The notes under the pieces were generated by a model, which had not been told where the DNA came from, did no database searches, and worked only from the letters and a program-made list of their open reading frames with translations. Below are positions 43,528-56,944 of a stretch of DNA of 64,000 bases, in pieces (the stretch's first letter is position 1; every line of letters starts with the position of its first letter). Origin of the DNA: Liolophura sinensis (lineage: Eukaryota; Mollusca; Polyplacophora; Chitonida; Chitonidae); NCBI RefSeq assembly GCF_032854445.1, contig NW_027017955.1, positions 124,001 to 188,000 on the forward strand. Reading direction: 5' to 3'. The translations under genes were made by a program, and so were the position numbers.

Positions 43528-44995
43528 TTCCGAATATTCATGAGGCGATGCCCGAAGTTTGCTTTGCTATTTTGGGCGACAGACGGGACCGCTTAGGTGA
43601 ACTTAATAAGTAAATATCTCCCCAAATTTACGCTCGAGGCCGCAATCTTTGCCGAATTTCAACACTGTGAATGTTTATTTAGTGTATTATAAGGCATAGA
43701 GGCATGAAAAACATTACCGGTCCTTTACTTTAAAAAATAGTATATCTGGGAAGCTATATGTATATATAACTTTTTTATCCATAAATAATTCAGACATGAA
43801 AATTTATATTTTATGGTATAAGCCAATGACCTTCAAATATTTTATAACAACATTGCCAGCGATGCTGTCAAATAAATCATATATAGAGTTGACCGTGTAG
43901 AATCTTTGCCGAACAAAAGCAAAAGTCCACACAGTCAACCAGGATATGTTTGATGCCGTATAGAGCATCACATCCAACACACTCGGGAGCACTGCTCCCT
44001 TCTAAAATGAAATTGTGTGTTGGATGAGAATGCCCAATACACCTAGTTAAAACTACATGGTCTCTACGAGACATTTGGTAAGTATAGGCATTTTAGATAA
44101 TGACAGGATGAATAGCATGCCGTTTATTATGGACCTTCCATTCACCCTGCCAAAGGCGACGAATATAATTAAGAATATTGGACTTCATGTCAGTAGAAGG
44201 GAATTTAACTTTTGATATATATTGATTTAGGGCAGCCTTTGCCTCCCTGTGCACGACTGTGTTTCCATGGATACCAACTTGACTTGGTATACAACAGAAT
44301 AGGATATCTTTACCTCTTTTAATTAGTTTTCGGTGTATGGCTAAGATTTCGAGGATCAACGGATTTTTAAATTTATTATTCTGTATTGCCAAAAGGCGGG
44401 AAAGCGAGTCGCTGCACATCACAGCCCTCTGAGCACGCCCCGAAGAAACATATGATCAGGCCAGGAGTATAGCCTTGGCCTCTGCAGAAAAGATTGAAGA
44501 CGAGGATGGAAGACGAAGAGAAGCTACTTGCTGCTCTAAAACAGCTACAGCTGCAACCCTATCCCCATCCTTTCACCCATCAGTATATATAAATTTATAA
44601 TCCGAATATTTGGCCTTAATTTCAGCAAAACCTTGCTGAATTATAAGAGGATTTGTATTTGATGTCTTATATTTAAGTCGATCAAATATCAGTTTAGGTT
44701 GTGGAAAATGCCATGGTGGGGACATCGGAAAAGAAACTGGAGCTATGTCCCCAAGTTTAATGTTGGCTTCCACAATATGGTCCTTAACACGAACACCGAA
44801 CGAAGGGATCTTGTTAGGACATTTAGTATATTTGTCTACATCTATTGGATTGAAAATACAGTCGTAGGCAGGGTTTGTTGGATGTGCTTTAAGCTTTGTA
44901 GCATATTGAAGGCTCAGTTTTACACGCCTGTGATGTAAAGAAGGCTTGTTAGCCTCTACGTATAAACTCTTTACTGGTGAGGTTCAAAAAGCGCC

Positions 44996-45149
44996 CCGTA
45001 AGTGGGAAGGTCTGCCAGCAACCTGCGGAAGGTCGTGGGTTTCCCCCGGGCTGTGCCTGGTTTCCACCCACCATAATGCTGGCCGCCGTCGTATAAGTGA
45101 AATATTCTTGAGTACGGCGTAAAGCACCAATCAAAAAAAAAAAAAAAAA
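44996..45149 (+). mobile_element. tRNA-like SINE, second independent insertion
   Basis: 154 bp of the same family as 9835-9978, about 90% alike, with a longer head and a 3' A-run. Perfect 12-bp target duplication TCAAAAAGCGCC (44984-44995, 45150-45161). It disrupts the RT thumb of the antisense F1. Confidence 0.9.
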
Positions 45150-45775
45150 TCAAAAAGCGCCAAGGCTGAGCGTCAAACCTTGGTGATGGACTGGATCCAA
45201 CATTTTAGTATACGACTTCCTAGCGGAACCGTAAATGATGGATCCATAATCCATTTTAGACCTCACCAGAAAACGATATAAATTAAGTAAAACTGATCGG
45301 TCAGCACCCCAATCGGTGCTAGACACGACCTTAATTATATCGAGAGCCTTTGTACATTTAGCTTTAAGCATTTTTATATGAGGTGTAATTGATATTCGAT
45401 TTTTTGTCAAAAATAAAACCCCTAAAAATTTATTTTCTCCAAGAATTTTCACTGGTTTACCAAAAAAATTAAGTTCAGGGTCTAGAGGGAATTTCCGTTG
45501 ATTACAAAAATGCATACCGACGGTTTTAGATGCGGAAAATCTAAAACTATTGGCAACTGCCCATTTCTCGATCTTATTGAGACAAAGCTGCAGCTGCCGC
45601 TCGATGTTATTCATATTTTAAGCACGGTAGCATATCAGGAAATCATCTACATATAAAAAACCCTCTGTGCCAGATGTCAATGTTATAGCCAAACTAAACT
45701 ACCAGGCAAAAGAAAGGTGTCACCGTATTTTTTGTCATAAAAAAAAGTAAAAGCGCGGTTCAGGGTTTGATTCTA

Positions 45776-46274
45776 AGCAGGACTTAGTGTATGAATGCAT
45801 AGTTTCCTCTACCAGAGCGCATCGTCACCACCGCAGCAACTGGAATTGTGAAATTGCGACCACATGCAAAACGTCCTTTTGAGGCATGGCTCGTGATGCA
45901 CGTGCGGTAATGTTGCATAAATACTCTTGCTCGAAAGAGAAGACATTCATTGACCGAAAAAACACAAACAGTATGCCAAGACTTACGCAAGCGCAATGAG
46001 ACCAGGCCATCGGTATGTCCACCATGGCAGTCTCGCAACGTCACATTGCAAGAACGTTCAACTGCAGCCAAACCACCATCAGGAGGTTGTTGATACGCTA
46101 TCAGCAGACAGGCCAGACCCAAGACAGACCAAGGTCGGGAAGACCGAGGCTGAAGATCGCTACATCCGGCAGATCCACGTCCGAAACCGATTCGTCACGG
46201 CGACGTCAACAGCGGCGACGGCACTAGGCCATGTCATCAGCCCCAGAACAACACTGCGTCGTCTTCGTTCAACT
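45776..46274 (+). pseudogene. Tc1-like transposase fragment (B1)
   Basis: Copy of 6070-6551 that keeps 17 nt missing in A, giving the family-typical HVRNRFVTATST in a continuous downstream frame. It also has a stop (CGA to TGA) in MPRLTQAQ*, a likely CpG transition. Confidence 0.8.
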
Positions 46275-47065
46275 CTCCCGTGGGGTTTCCGGGGTGATAA
46301 AAATAGGGCGTCAGTCCTCTAGGCAAGCTTGTCGTAAAAGTCGACTAACCTAGAGCTCTCCTGTGTGAGCCCGGTGAATATAATAGGCTCACATCTTCCC
46401 GGTTGTGTAAGAGGCAACTGGGGAGCGACCTGTTTGCCTTGGGTTGCGACCCGTGATCAACGAGGACGGGATCCTGGTGGCTGAGGGCGTGTTGGTCTTG
46501 CGAGATCCTCACGCCCAACACGTCACTTTGGCCCTTACTTGGGGAGAGACGGGAGGTCGGATGGGCCCGATCCGATCAATCGGCTTGGTCACGCCTTTCC
46601 TCTGCGTGGCCCCAAAATTTCTCCATAACACCACTCAGTAAAGAATAATTGTTATTTTTGAAATTTCGTTTGCGGTACTACGTTTTCAGGCGGTGGCTCA
46701 TGGACTAATCGAGTAGTATGTGTCAGATGTGTGACCTTATTAGCCTAATGGGGTTTGCTTATGGACGTGGAGTCCTTGGTGCGTTTCCTGGTGGGTAACC
46801 CCAGGTTCAGGCATCGCCCTTGTTGGCACTCCGTGGGTGGGGTGGGGTGGGGAACACGTGGGGTGAATTCGTATTATATATTGATTATGTCTATCCTAAC
46901 CCTTCCAAACCAAATGTATCTAACAAATAAAATAACCAGGTCTTCCTCTCATCCGACTTCGTCGAATGCTGACAAAAAGAGGAAGTTAGAGGTTTTGTCA
47001 GACTGCCTTGATAATGCGCAGGATACATGGCCGCCTTTCCTCGTTCTCTCAACAAGGAGTGAACA
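46275..47065 (+). mobile_element. F1b LINE, 5' part (B1)
   Basis: Copy of 6552-7337. The leader begins CTCCCG and helix 2 reads AGGGC/GTCCT (a G-U pair). ORF1 starts at 46887, with an extra GGGGT repeat upstream. KKRKLEVLS here, KKRELEVLS in A. Confidence 0.85.
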
Positions 47066-47257
47066 GAATGAATGAATGATTATGGCTTAACGCCACATCG
47101 GCAATATTTCAGCCATATCGTGGCGAGAACAAGGTCAAAAAGTGAGATGGTTAAGGTTTTCGATATAATAATATGAACACCAAAAGTAAAACAAAAAGTA
47201 CAGACATGTTTAAAATCGTATGAAAGAAAAATAAGAGTTAAAACTCGAAAACCAGGG
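47066..47257 (-). mobile_element. Short antisense F1 3' UTR fragment (B1)
   Basis: Copy of 7338-7529, same junctions. Confidence 0.85.
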
Positions 47258-48163
47258 GTTGTGCCCAGAGGGCAATGATATGCATTGACTCGTTGTCTTG
47301 CTTATTGGCAATACAGAACAATAAATTTAAAAATCCCTTGATCCTTCAAATTTTAGCTATACAGGAATTAATTAGGAAGCTAATTAGAAGAGGTAAAGAT
47401 ATTATATTCTGCTGGATACCAAGTCATATTGGTATCCATGGAAACACAGTCGCAGACAGGGAGGCGAAAGCTGCCCTAAATAAACCCATATCTAAGATAA
47501 AAATCCCTTATACTGACATGAAGTCCAATATTCTTAAATATATTCGTGGCCTTTGGCAGGGTGAATGGAACTTGCAGGTCCATAATAAACTGCATGTTAT
47601 TCATCCGGTCATTGGCTATAATTCATATACACTTGATATGTCTCGTAGAGACCAAGTCGTTTTAACGAGATGCCGTATTGGGCATTCTCGTCTAACGCAC
47701 AATTTCATACTAGATGGGAGCAGTGCTCCCGAGTGTGTTGGATGTGATGCTCAATATGGCATCAAACATATCTTGGTTGACTGTGTCGACTTTGCCCATG
47801 TTGGGCAAAGATTCTACACGGTCAACTCTATATATGATTTATTTGACAGCATCGCTGGCGATGTTGTCATAAATTATTTGAAGGCCATTGGCCTATATCA
47901 TTAAATATAAAATTTAATTGTCACAAATATCTATAGATAAACAGTTATATACATATAGATTGATTTACACATATACTATAACCCTGGTTTTCGAGTTTTA
48001 AGTCTTATTTTTCTTTTATACGATTTTTAACAGGTCTACTTTTTGTTTTACCTTTGATGTTTATATTATCATATCGAAAACCTTAACCGTCTCGCGTTTT
48101 CACCTTGTTCTCGCCACGATATGGCTGAAATATTGCCAATGTGGGGTTACGCCATATTCATTC
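47258..48163 (+). mobile_element. Sense F1 3' part (B1)
   Basis: Copy of 7530-8435; open frame 47275-47904 ends two codons early (TAA for AAA). It retains TRCRIGH where A has TRCHIGH. Confidence 0.85.
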
Positions 48164-48552
48164 TAGGTCAGTCGCCTTTCACGACAAGATTATCTGCAGA
48201 GTCTATCGGAGCTGGGGCTTAACATATTTCCACTACACACTGCAAGTAGCTTGGGCCGTGGAAGGCCTAGTCGTGGAAGCAAATGAAAACTGCGGGCCTG
48301 TATTCCAACAAATCCGACCAGGGTGTGGGGACCACCAGGTCCTGAGGAAGGATCTACTTTCCCTATCCCCCTGCGTGCGGCCCAAATAAATGCATTTATT
48401 GCGTCAGATAGAAACCTCAATCCACCAAATCCAGGTCTAACCTGACGCGTTTGACCATAGCAATGGAGATGAACCACGCGAGGTGCATACGGCACGCTCT
48501 TTCGTGACCCACCACTTCTGCTAGGTCACGTGACCACAAGTTACTGCCCCTC
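48164..48552. other. Unassigned segment with palindrome and hairpin (B1)
   Basis: Copy of 8436-8824. One hairpin base differs (GCGTCAGAT), breaking one pair. Confidence 0.5.
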
Positions 48553-49120
48553 CCCCCGTGGGATCTCCGGGGTCATAAGAGTAGGACCCCAGTTCTCTAG
48601 GCAAGACTGTCGTACGAGGCGACTAGCTTAGAGTGTGGTTCTGGTGAATAGAATAATTTCACAGCCTCCCTGGGCTTGTCGTACAAAGTGAATAAAAGGG
48701 TCAACCTGTTTGCCGTGGGTTGCGACCCGTGATAGGGGAGGACGGGATTCTGGTGCCTGAGGGCGGGTTGGCCTTGCGAGATCCTCACGTATAACAGTCT
48801 ACTTCGGTCCTTACTTCTGCAAAGACGGCCGGTCGGAGGGCCCGTTCCGAGGTCACGCCAGTCCGGATGTCCGGGCATCAACCTTCATATATCTCGATTT
48901 CGTATAAATTGACTACTTTCCGTGTTGGACGTTTTTAGTGAGATGTTGGGATGTCTGGACGGTGGTTGCGGGGTCAATCGACTTGGCCGTTTATAGTTTA
49001 TTAGCCTGGCGGAGTATGAGCGAAGAATCCACCTTACCGAGGATGGCGTAGAACTCTCTGCTGCTTACCCGCAGGAGGCGTTCCATCGTATATGTAATGG
49101 CACTCCGTTGCTGGTTAAGG
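48553..49120 (+). mobile_element. F1c leader (B1)
   Basis: Copy of 8825-9392. Confidence 0.8.
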
Positions 49121-50940
49121 TGGTTAAGGTTTTCGAAATGATGGCGAGAACATGAAAAATAAAACAAAAAGTACAGACATGTTTAAAATCAGATAAGAAA
49201 AAACCAAACAAGTTAAAACTCCAAAACCAGTATATTTAAAAAGTACTATATCTGGAAAGCTATATGTATGTACCATTTTATCCATAAATATTAACACATA
49301 AACAAATTTATATTTTATGATATAGGCCAATGGTCTTCAAATATTTTATGACAACATCGCCAGCGATCATATATAGAGTTGACTGTATAGAATCTTTGCC
49401 GAACATGAGCAAAGTCAACCAGGGTATGTTTGATGCCGTATTCTGCATCACATCCAATATACTCGGGAGCACTGCTCCCATCTAGGATGAAATTGTGTGT
49501 CAGATGAGAATGCCCAATACGACACCTCGTTAAAACTACTTGGTCTCTGCGAGACATTTGACGGTCTGCCAGTAACCTGCGGATGGTCGTGGGTTTCCCC
49601 CGTGCTGTGAGCGGTTTCCACCCACCATAATGCTGGCCGCCGTCGTACAAGTGAAATATTCTTGAGTACGGCGTAAAACAACAATCAAATCAAAAAAAAA
49701 AAAAACAGACATTTTACAATTATAGGCATTGTAGCCAATGACAGGGTGAATAGCATGCAGTTTATTGTGGATCTGCAAGACCCACCCGCCCTGCCAAAGG
49801 CGACAAATACATTTAAGAATATTAGACTTTGTCAGTATACGGTGTTTTAACCAGAGATACAGGTTTATACTGGGCAGCTTTCGCTTCCCTGTCCACGACT
49901 GTGTTTCTATGGATACCAGTGCGACTTGGTATCCAACAGAATATAATATCTTTACCTTTTTTAAATTAGTTTTCTATGTTTGCCTATTATCTTAAGTATC
50001 AATGGATTTTTAAATCATTATTCTGAATTGCCAAAAGGCAGGACTGGGAGTCGCTGCATATCACTGCCCTCTGGGCATGCCCCGAGGAAACATATGATAA
50101 GGCCAGGAGTATAGCCCTGGCCTGTGCAGAAAAGGTAGAAAATGAAGGTGGCAGACGAAGAGAAGTGACCCGCTGATCTAAGACAGCCGCAACCGCAACC
50201 CTGTCCCCATCCTTTGACCCGTCAGTATATATATATATATATATTTATAGTCTATATAATCAGCCTTCATGTTAGCAAAACTTTGCTCAATAATAAGAGG
50301 ATTTGTACTTGATTTATTATATTTACGTAGATCAAATATTAGTTCAGGGTGTGGAAGAAGCCAGGGAGGAGACTCCGGAAAAGACACTGGAGCTATATCC
50401 TCTTGCTCCATGTTAGCTCTCACAATATGGTCCCGTATACGCAGATCAAACGGAGGGATCTTGTCAGGACATTTATTAAATTTATCTACATATGATGGAT
50501 TAAAAACACAGCTTAAAGCTCATCCAACAAACCCTGCCTACGAGTTAGTAGCATATTGAAGGCTAAGTTTTATACGTCGGTTATATAAAGAAGGCTCATT
50601 TTCCTCCACTTATAAACTCTCCACACGGGGATGTTCTAAAAGCACCAAGGCTGAACCTCAAACCTTGGTGATGAACAGGATCCAACATTTTAATATACGA
50701 CTTCCTAGCGGAACCGTAAAAGATGGATCCATAGTCCAATTTAGACCTCACCAGAGAGCGATATAAGTTAGGTAAAACTGATCGGTCAGCACCCCAATCG
50801 ATGCTTGACACGACCATAATTATATCGAGAGCCTTTGTACATTTAGCTTGAAACATTTTCATATGAGGTATAAAAGATAGCTTGCTATCAAATATTATAC
50901 GTAAAAATCTTCTTTGTCCAACAATTTTAACCTGTTTTAC
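49121..50940 (-). mobile_element. Degenerate antisense F1 3' half (B1)
   Basis: Copy of 9393-11212, with the shorter A1-type TA microsatellite. Confidence 0.8.
49563..49706 (+). mobile_element. tRNA-like SINE (B1)
   Basis: Copy of 9835-9978 with the same target duplication. Confidence 0.85.
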
Positions 50941-51205
50941 GTGGTCATTGTGGAGATTCTGTATTATCCGTATTGTGAAGCTTTGGGACTAGGCATGTTC
51001 ACACTATGGGAACAGCTACAGTATATAGCACATAGAACCCGAGCAATAGCCAGTACATATACACCGAAGCGTGAGTCCGGGGGTCAGTATAACCCGGTCA
51101 AACCAGTTTCTCGGCGACAAGTCCGCCTGCATGCGCACGGACTTTTAGTGTTCAACCACTGTGCCAGGTGCCTCTAAACAACACTTCTGTCACTCTTCTG
51201 AAATA

Positions 51206-52018
51206 ATGGATCAGTTACAGATTATCATGGACAGGCTTGGTAAGTTAGATTCTATGGTGACAAGTGAAACACTGGAAAAAAAACTACAAAACACTGAAGC
51301 AAAAATAGTTACAAAGTTGACAAACCTAATTGAGCAGCAGGAAGCCAGAATCTTTACTTTAGAAAAAGAAAATGATACCCTTCGGGCAGACATGCATGAA
51401 TTAAGATTACAACACGAACAAGATCAAGAAGAACTGGCCAGGGTAAACAGAGATATGCGAAACTTAGAAGACAGGCAGAACGATTTGGAACAATACTCCC
51501 CTAAACAAAGTATACGGATTTACGGTGTAGATGGGGATACAGCCACAGAAACAACTGACGAATGTTCCGAGAAAGTCGTTGACATCTTAACATCCAAACT
51601 AAAGCTGTCACTGACGTCTAGCGACATAAGTATAGCGCAGAGATTGAGACCGAAAAGACCTGACTTAAACACAGAACCAAGGGGTGTAATAGTAAAGTTC
51701 ATATCACGACGACTTAAAGTTGAAGCGATAAAAAACAGAAGAGCCTTGAAAGGAGCAAACATTGTGATTAAGGAAGACCTAACGCAGAAAAAGCAGGCTA
51801 TTTTAAAAGCAGCATCTGCACACCCCATGATTCAATCCGCCTGGTCAAGAGATGGCAAAATCTTCACCAAAGACTTCAACGAGGACGTAAGACAAGTGAA
51901 ATCTACTGACTGCATAGACACTCTCATCAGTCTATCATCCCATACACCCAGAGTTCAAAGACCACGTGACCAAAGAAGTGGGAGGCCAATAACCAACTCA
52001 CCAGCCCCTATCAGCTAG
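51206..52018 (+). CDS. L1-ORF1p-like protein (B1)
   Basis: Same 270-residue product as in A1 and A2. The hypothetical ORF follows at 52047-52388. Confidence 0.75.
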   Translation: MDQLQIIMDRLGKLDSMVTSETLEKKLQNTEAKIVTKLTNLIEQQEARIFTLEKENDTLRADMHELRLQHEQDQEELARVNRDMRNLEDRQNDLEQYSPKQSIRIYGVDGDTATETTDECSEKVVDILTSKLKLSLTSSDISIAQRLRPKRPDLNTEPRGVIVKFISRRLKVEAIKNRRALKGANIVIKEDLTQKKQAILKAASAHPMIQSAWSRDGKIFTKDFNEDVRQVKSTDCIDTLISLSSHTPRVQRPRDQRSGRPITNSPAPIS

Positions 52019-52536
52019 ATAACGATGGCTGCAATGTAAAGGATATATGCTATCTGATAACTCAGTTTGCTCTCGTAAAGAAAAAATCATCTTAGAATTA
52101 ATAGAGCATTTTAAGTTAACGAAGTACACAGCTTTAATGTGTCGAAAAAGAAATAGTATGCTCTTCTGCACAATAATATCAGAGATAAATATGATGGGTG
52201 CGATCGGCCATAAGATCTGTCAAAACCTATCAGCTTTCCCAATATGTATTTTATTCGCCAGAATCCACCTTGCCTTTTATATTCCATTCTTGTGTATGAT
52301 CTTCTATACTCATAAGCTATACCCAAATCACAACAGATCACTATATTTAGGAATTATTCCATGTCAGCTACAATATGTGAGTGAGTGAGTGAAAGTTTTA
52401 ACGTCGCTTTCAACAACATTTCAGTTTTATCGCGACAATAAAACGTCAAGTAGTCGATCTACTACGGATAATTCATTTACTATTCGGTCAAAAAAGGACA
52501 CCAGAAGTCGCATAACAAACAGACGGTAGTTTAAAA

Positions 52537-55500
52537 TCACAGCTTTCCTGCCATACCAATGGTAGAGAGAAAATCAAAAATAGTATCACTTTCTACAGAA
52601 TTGAAAAGTTCTGAAAGAGAGCTCACGTGATAAAAGGAATCTCGTACAGGAGCAAAGTCGCCACAGTCAAGCAATATGTGCTTGACTGTGAACCGTTGAT
52701 CACAAGCAAAGCAATGAGGAGCATCTTCTCCTTTCAACAAATACCCATGCGTAGCACGTGTGTGACCGATACGACACCTCCTCAAAATGCAAGAGCGGAG
52801 ACGATGCCGTGAAAGGGAAGGCGCTGGACCAACAAACTGACGAATATCATGCAGTTTGTTGGTTGTCTGGTCATCCCATTGAGCCTGAAACAAGCGCTTG
52901 ATATAGGAGCAAATAAGTGAACGCAAGTCCGAATATGGAACGTCAGTTTGGGTAGTAACGGAATGCAAAGCCGCCTTCGCGGCTTCATCTGCAGCAGTAT
53001 TTCCAGGGATATCCATATGCCCTGGCACCCAACAAAAGACAATGATAAAGTCTTCATTAAGTCGTTTAAACATCTCCCTGATAGACGGAATGTCTGAATG
53101 TACAGGCGAACTAACCCAAATTGCCTGGAGGCAGCAAAGGGAGTCAGAGCAGATGAGAACTCTGCTACCTCCTAGCTTTGGAATGGACCGAAGTGCGCAC
53201 AAAATTGCCTTGGTTTCTGCAGTAAATACAGAACAGGAATTTGGAAACCGAGTTGAAATGGTTCTAGGCCCAAGGACAGCGGCAGAAGCCACGCCATCAT
53301 CATTCTTGGAACCGTCAGTGAATATGCGGTGATAAAATGGATACTTTGAACACATATTACTAAACTCCTGCTGGTATACTAAAGGGTTGGTGGAAGAATT
53401 CTTCAGGGAGGAGAGCGAGGTATCAACCTGAGGCTCAGGACATAACCACGGTGGATCTTCCTGGATGCGTATGGGGGTGATAGTATCCAGCCCAAGTCCA
53501 GCTGCTTGCACGTGTTCCTGAATGCGGACACCCAGTGGAGGAAAAATGGATGGCTTCTCAGCATATAAGTCTTCAAATTCCGGATGGAAGACACAATCAA
53601 AGGCCGGGTTGGATGGATTGGCTCTAAGCTTGGTGATATACTGTAAGGATGGTTCAGTTCTTCGAAGCTCCGGGGGAGGCTCGTTTGCCTCAACATACAG
53701 ACTCTCCACAGGAGAGGTACGGAAAGCACCTAAGCACAACCGTAGGGCCTGGTGATGTATAGTATTGAGTTTCTTCAACTGGGAGCGCGACGGACCTCCA
53801 TAAACACTGCAGGCATAGTCTAGCTTAGAACGAATCAGTGCTCGATAGAGCTGAAGTAGGGTTTCGTGATCCCCTCCCCATCGAGCACTAGAGACAACCT
53901 TCAAAATATTAAGCGCCTTTAGGCATCTGGCTCTAAGATAATTAATGTGAGATTTAAATGTAAGGTGGTTATCGAAGATCACCCCGAGGAATTTTGCCTC
54001 CGGCACAACCTTGATGGGAGACCCATCTAAAAATACCTTGGGGTCTTCATGGGGGAAGTACTTCCGACAAAAGTGTACACAGTCTTCGACTTGGAGAACT
54101 TAAATCCGTTCTCCAGTGCCCAGGCATGGATTTTGTTAAGGCAAATCTGCAGCTGTCTCTCAATGGTGTGCATACCTTTGCCTCGACAAGAGATACCAAG
54201 ATCGTCCACAAAAAGGGACGCATTCATACTAGGAGATAAAACTCTGGCAAGGCTATTAATCTTACTGCTAAAGAGAGTAACTGATAAAATGCTGCCTTGA
54301 GGAACCCCCTGATCTTGTTCAAAGTAGTCAGATAGGGTAGCCCCAACCCGAACTTGGAAGTGACCATGGTCTAAGAATTTACGAATAAAGTCAGGAAGCC
54401 GACCTCTAAGTCCAAATCCATGCATATCTTTCAGAATGCCATATTTCCAAGTAGTGTCATATGCTTTTTCCAGATCAAAAAAGACAGATACGACATGGTC
54501 ACGATTAACGATACCGTTCTTAATAAAGCATTCTAGACGAACAAGGTGATCAACAGTACTGCGATTCCTTCGAAATCCACATTGAATGTCGCTTATCAAC
54601 TCATTAGTCTCCAAAATCCACACCATGCGATCGTTAATCATCCTCTCCATAGTCTTGCATACACAACTGGTTAAGGAAATAGGACGATAGTTATTTGGAT
54701 CGGTAGAATCCTTTCCGGGCTTTGGGATGGGGACAATAATAGCGTTTTGCCATGAGGCAGGAAAATTCCCGGAAATCCAAATGGTATTAAAAATTCCAAG
54801 AAGCACCCTCAAACAAGGAAGATTCTGGAAGGTGTCGTAAAAGCTGATAGTGGATATCATCTGGCCCTGGAGTTGAATCATGGGCCTTGCTCAGGGATGC
54901 GGATAGTTCATGTAGAGAAAATGTAGCATTGTAGGATTCTTCATTTGAGGTTGTAAAATCAAGATAACTTGCCTCGGTCCGTTCCTTGTCACGCTGGAAC
55001 TGAGGCAAGTAATTATCTGAAGACGAATGGTGCGCAAAAGAAGCGCCCAACCTATTGGCTATGTCAAGTTTTTCTGTCAAAGAATTATTCCCGTCTTTAA
55101 GATGATTGACAGTGACATTGGATCCCTTGCCTTTGCAGTGGATCATATTCCAGACTTTTGACATAGGGGTACGATGATTAATCTTAGAAACATAACGTTT
55201 CCAAGAGTCACGTTTGGACTGTTTGATAGTCCTACAAGCTTTAGCTCCAGTACGCCTAACATCGTCTAAATTACCGGGAGATGGTCTACATCGGTACACG
55301 CGCTCAGCACGTTTCCTGAAACGCCTAGCTCGTTTACAGTCCTCCGTGAACCACGGTTTCTTAATACAGGGAACCGCACAAGATTTCGGGATACATTTGG
55401 AGGATACATTTGGAGGCTACATCGATTAGCTGATCCGAGAATAACTGGATAGGATCAACTGCATCAAGAAAAAGGTCGCTAGTAAGTGTTTCACCACACA

Positions 55501-56219
55501 GAACAGCAAAGCGGGGCCAGTCTGCTTAATCATAATTAAAGCGTGGAAGGGAGGAAGATACCGGCTCCTCAAGGGTAAGTATGGTGGGGAAGTGGTCGCT
55601 TCCGCACAGATCATCATGGACGCTCCAGCTGAATTCCGATCTTAGCCCTGCATCAGCCAGAGCTAAATCAAGGATCGAATAAATGCCCTTTGCAGGATGA
55701 AGGTAAGTATGTGTGCCATCATTTAAGTCGCATAGAGAGTTATTAGATATAAAATCCTCCAATACAGAGCCCTTCTGGTTACGTTTAGAGTCACCCCAGA
55801 GAACACTATGGGCATTAAAGTCACCCCAAAGAAGGCACGGTGTAGGTAATTGATCACATAGATTTTGCAGCTCTTGTTGGTGAAGAGTAGAAGAAGGTGG
55901 TATATAAATACAACAGATTGTTAATACTATACCCAGTATGATACGCACTGCCACCGCCTGCAAATCGGTGTTCAGTGCCATTTTATTGTGTATTACACCC
56001 TGCCTAATCAAAAGAGAAGAACCCCCTGATGCCTTTTCCATTCGTAGACGTGACAACAGCGTGATGACATACATAACCTCGACATTGATAACTAGGATCA
56101 GTCAGAGTTTCCTGCAAGTTAAAAGCTATAGGACTGAGGTCTTGAGCTAACATCTGGAGCTCTGCGAGGTTATACCTCAATCCTCTACAGTTCCACTGTA
56201 AGATCTTTGTAGTAGCCAT
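52537..56219 (-). pseudogene. F2 ORF2 (B1/B2 copy)
   Basis: Same five lesions as 12809-16491; private change FLDHGHF for FLDHRHF and VHSDIPS for VHPDIPS. Confidence 0.9.
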
Positions 56220-56228
56220 TATTAATAT

Positions 56229-56941
56229 TTATTTACTCTTTTTCTTTTTTCTGGACTTCTTATACATCGCTGCCCTACGCTCAGCAAAATCCTCCTGTGA
56301 CAACGTTATCAACATCCTCTGCTTTTTAGCCTTGTCAACTTTAGAGTCTCGTCGCAATGTGCGATAATACGACCCCACGGATGTTGAGACAGGTACCAAG
56401 ACCTCATCCTTGCCATTGGTATAGGCAGGCAAGTCTTCGGGTGCATCCATTTCCGAAAGAGATTCCTCCATATTGGATTCTCCACCAGTCCTAGACATAT
56501 CAGATTGCTGAGAGCTTCCCTGAGGATCAAGGCAATGTGCTATATCTCTAGTGTCTAACTGTGACATTGTAGACGGGTCAGGACTGAACGTGCTACCCCA
56601 TAAGGACGGGCTCTTACCAAGTGCACCTTTGGAGGGCATCACGCCACTGGATTGCGTCTCCTTAATGCAGGATGGCGTTGTATCCGAAATTTCTGACGAT
56701 CAAGAGGTAAGGAGGAATTCGAGATTTGACTCATACCGACAACCCACTCCGGGCTATTTGATGTCTGAGATGCCTCGCAAAGGCTCTGGGGCCCACCTAC
56801 TACTGGCGATTCGCTTAACTTCCTTACCTTATTTGTAGCACTCTCCAGCTTCCTCGTTGTCAGCAGCAGAGTTATCCAAAGTCCCTTTATTTTGTTGACT
56901 GGAAGGAACAGACTCGGCAGAAACCCCAATTTCCATATCAT
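56229..56941 (-). pseudogene. F2 ORF1 C-terminal half (B2)
   Basis: Copy of 526-1238, no notable change. Confidence 0.7.
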
Positions 56942-56944
56942 CCC

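Larger units (their letters stand above)
41444..43729. mobile_element. TTAA DNA transposon carrying P2X7-C-like and THAP genes
   Basis: 2286 bp bounded by perfect 14-bp terminal inverted repeats AGTAAAGGACCGGT (41444-41457) and ACCGGTCCTTTACT (43716-43729), with TTAA on both sides (41440-41443, 43730-43733). The host F1 fragment reads through when the element and one TTAA are removed, and the paralogous F1 copy at about 9500 has the site with no insertion. Contents are two convergent genes (41694-42336 plus, 43441-43109 minus) and about 770 bp of AT-rich DNA between them. TTAA target sites and THAP domains are characteristic of Kolobok transposons. No DDE transposase is present, so as it stands the copy is probably non-autonomous. 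Confidence 0.85.
41240..45715 (-). mobile_element. Antisense F1 3' half, split by a DNA transposon and a SINE (B1)
   Basis: 3' UTR at 41240-41443. It is interrupted by the TTAA transposon and resumes at 43730 with the rest of the 3' UTR, RNase H and RT. The coding part is broken in many places (43804-44773). A 154-codon intact piece at 45150-45614 (MNNIERQ to HHQGLTLSLGAF) matches A. Left of about 45275 it is roughly 10% diverged from the A copy; right of that it is nearly identical. Confidence 0.85.
31953..55703. repeat. Tandem array unit B1 (longer variant)
   Basis: This unit matches A up to about 35945. It then carries B-only sequence (the rest of F1 ORF2, the 5' half of F2, flanking locus, a DNA transposon and a different F1 fragment) and rejoins the A sequence near 45275-45780. 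The period to B2 is 23751 bp; for example the F2 ORF2 start is at 32468 and 56219. Confidence 0.95.
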
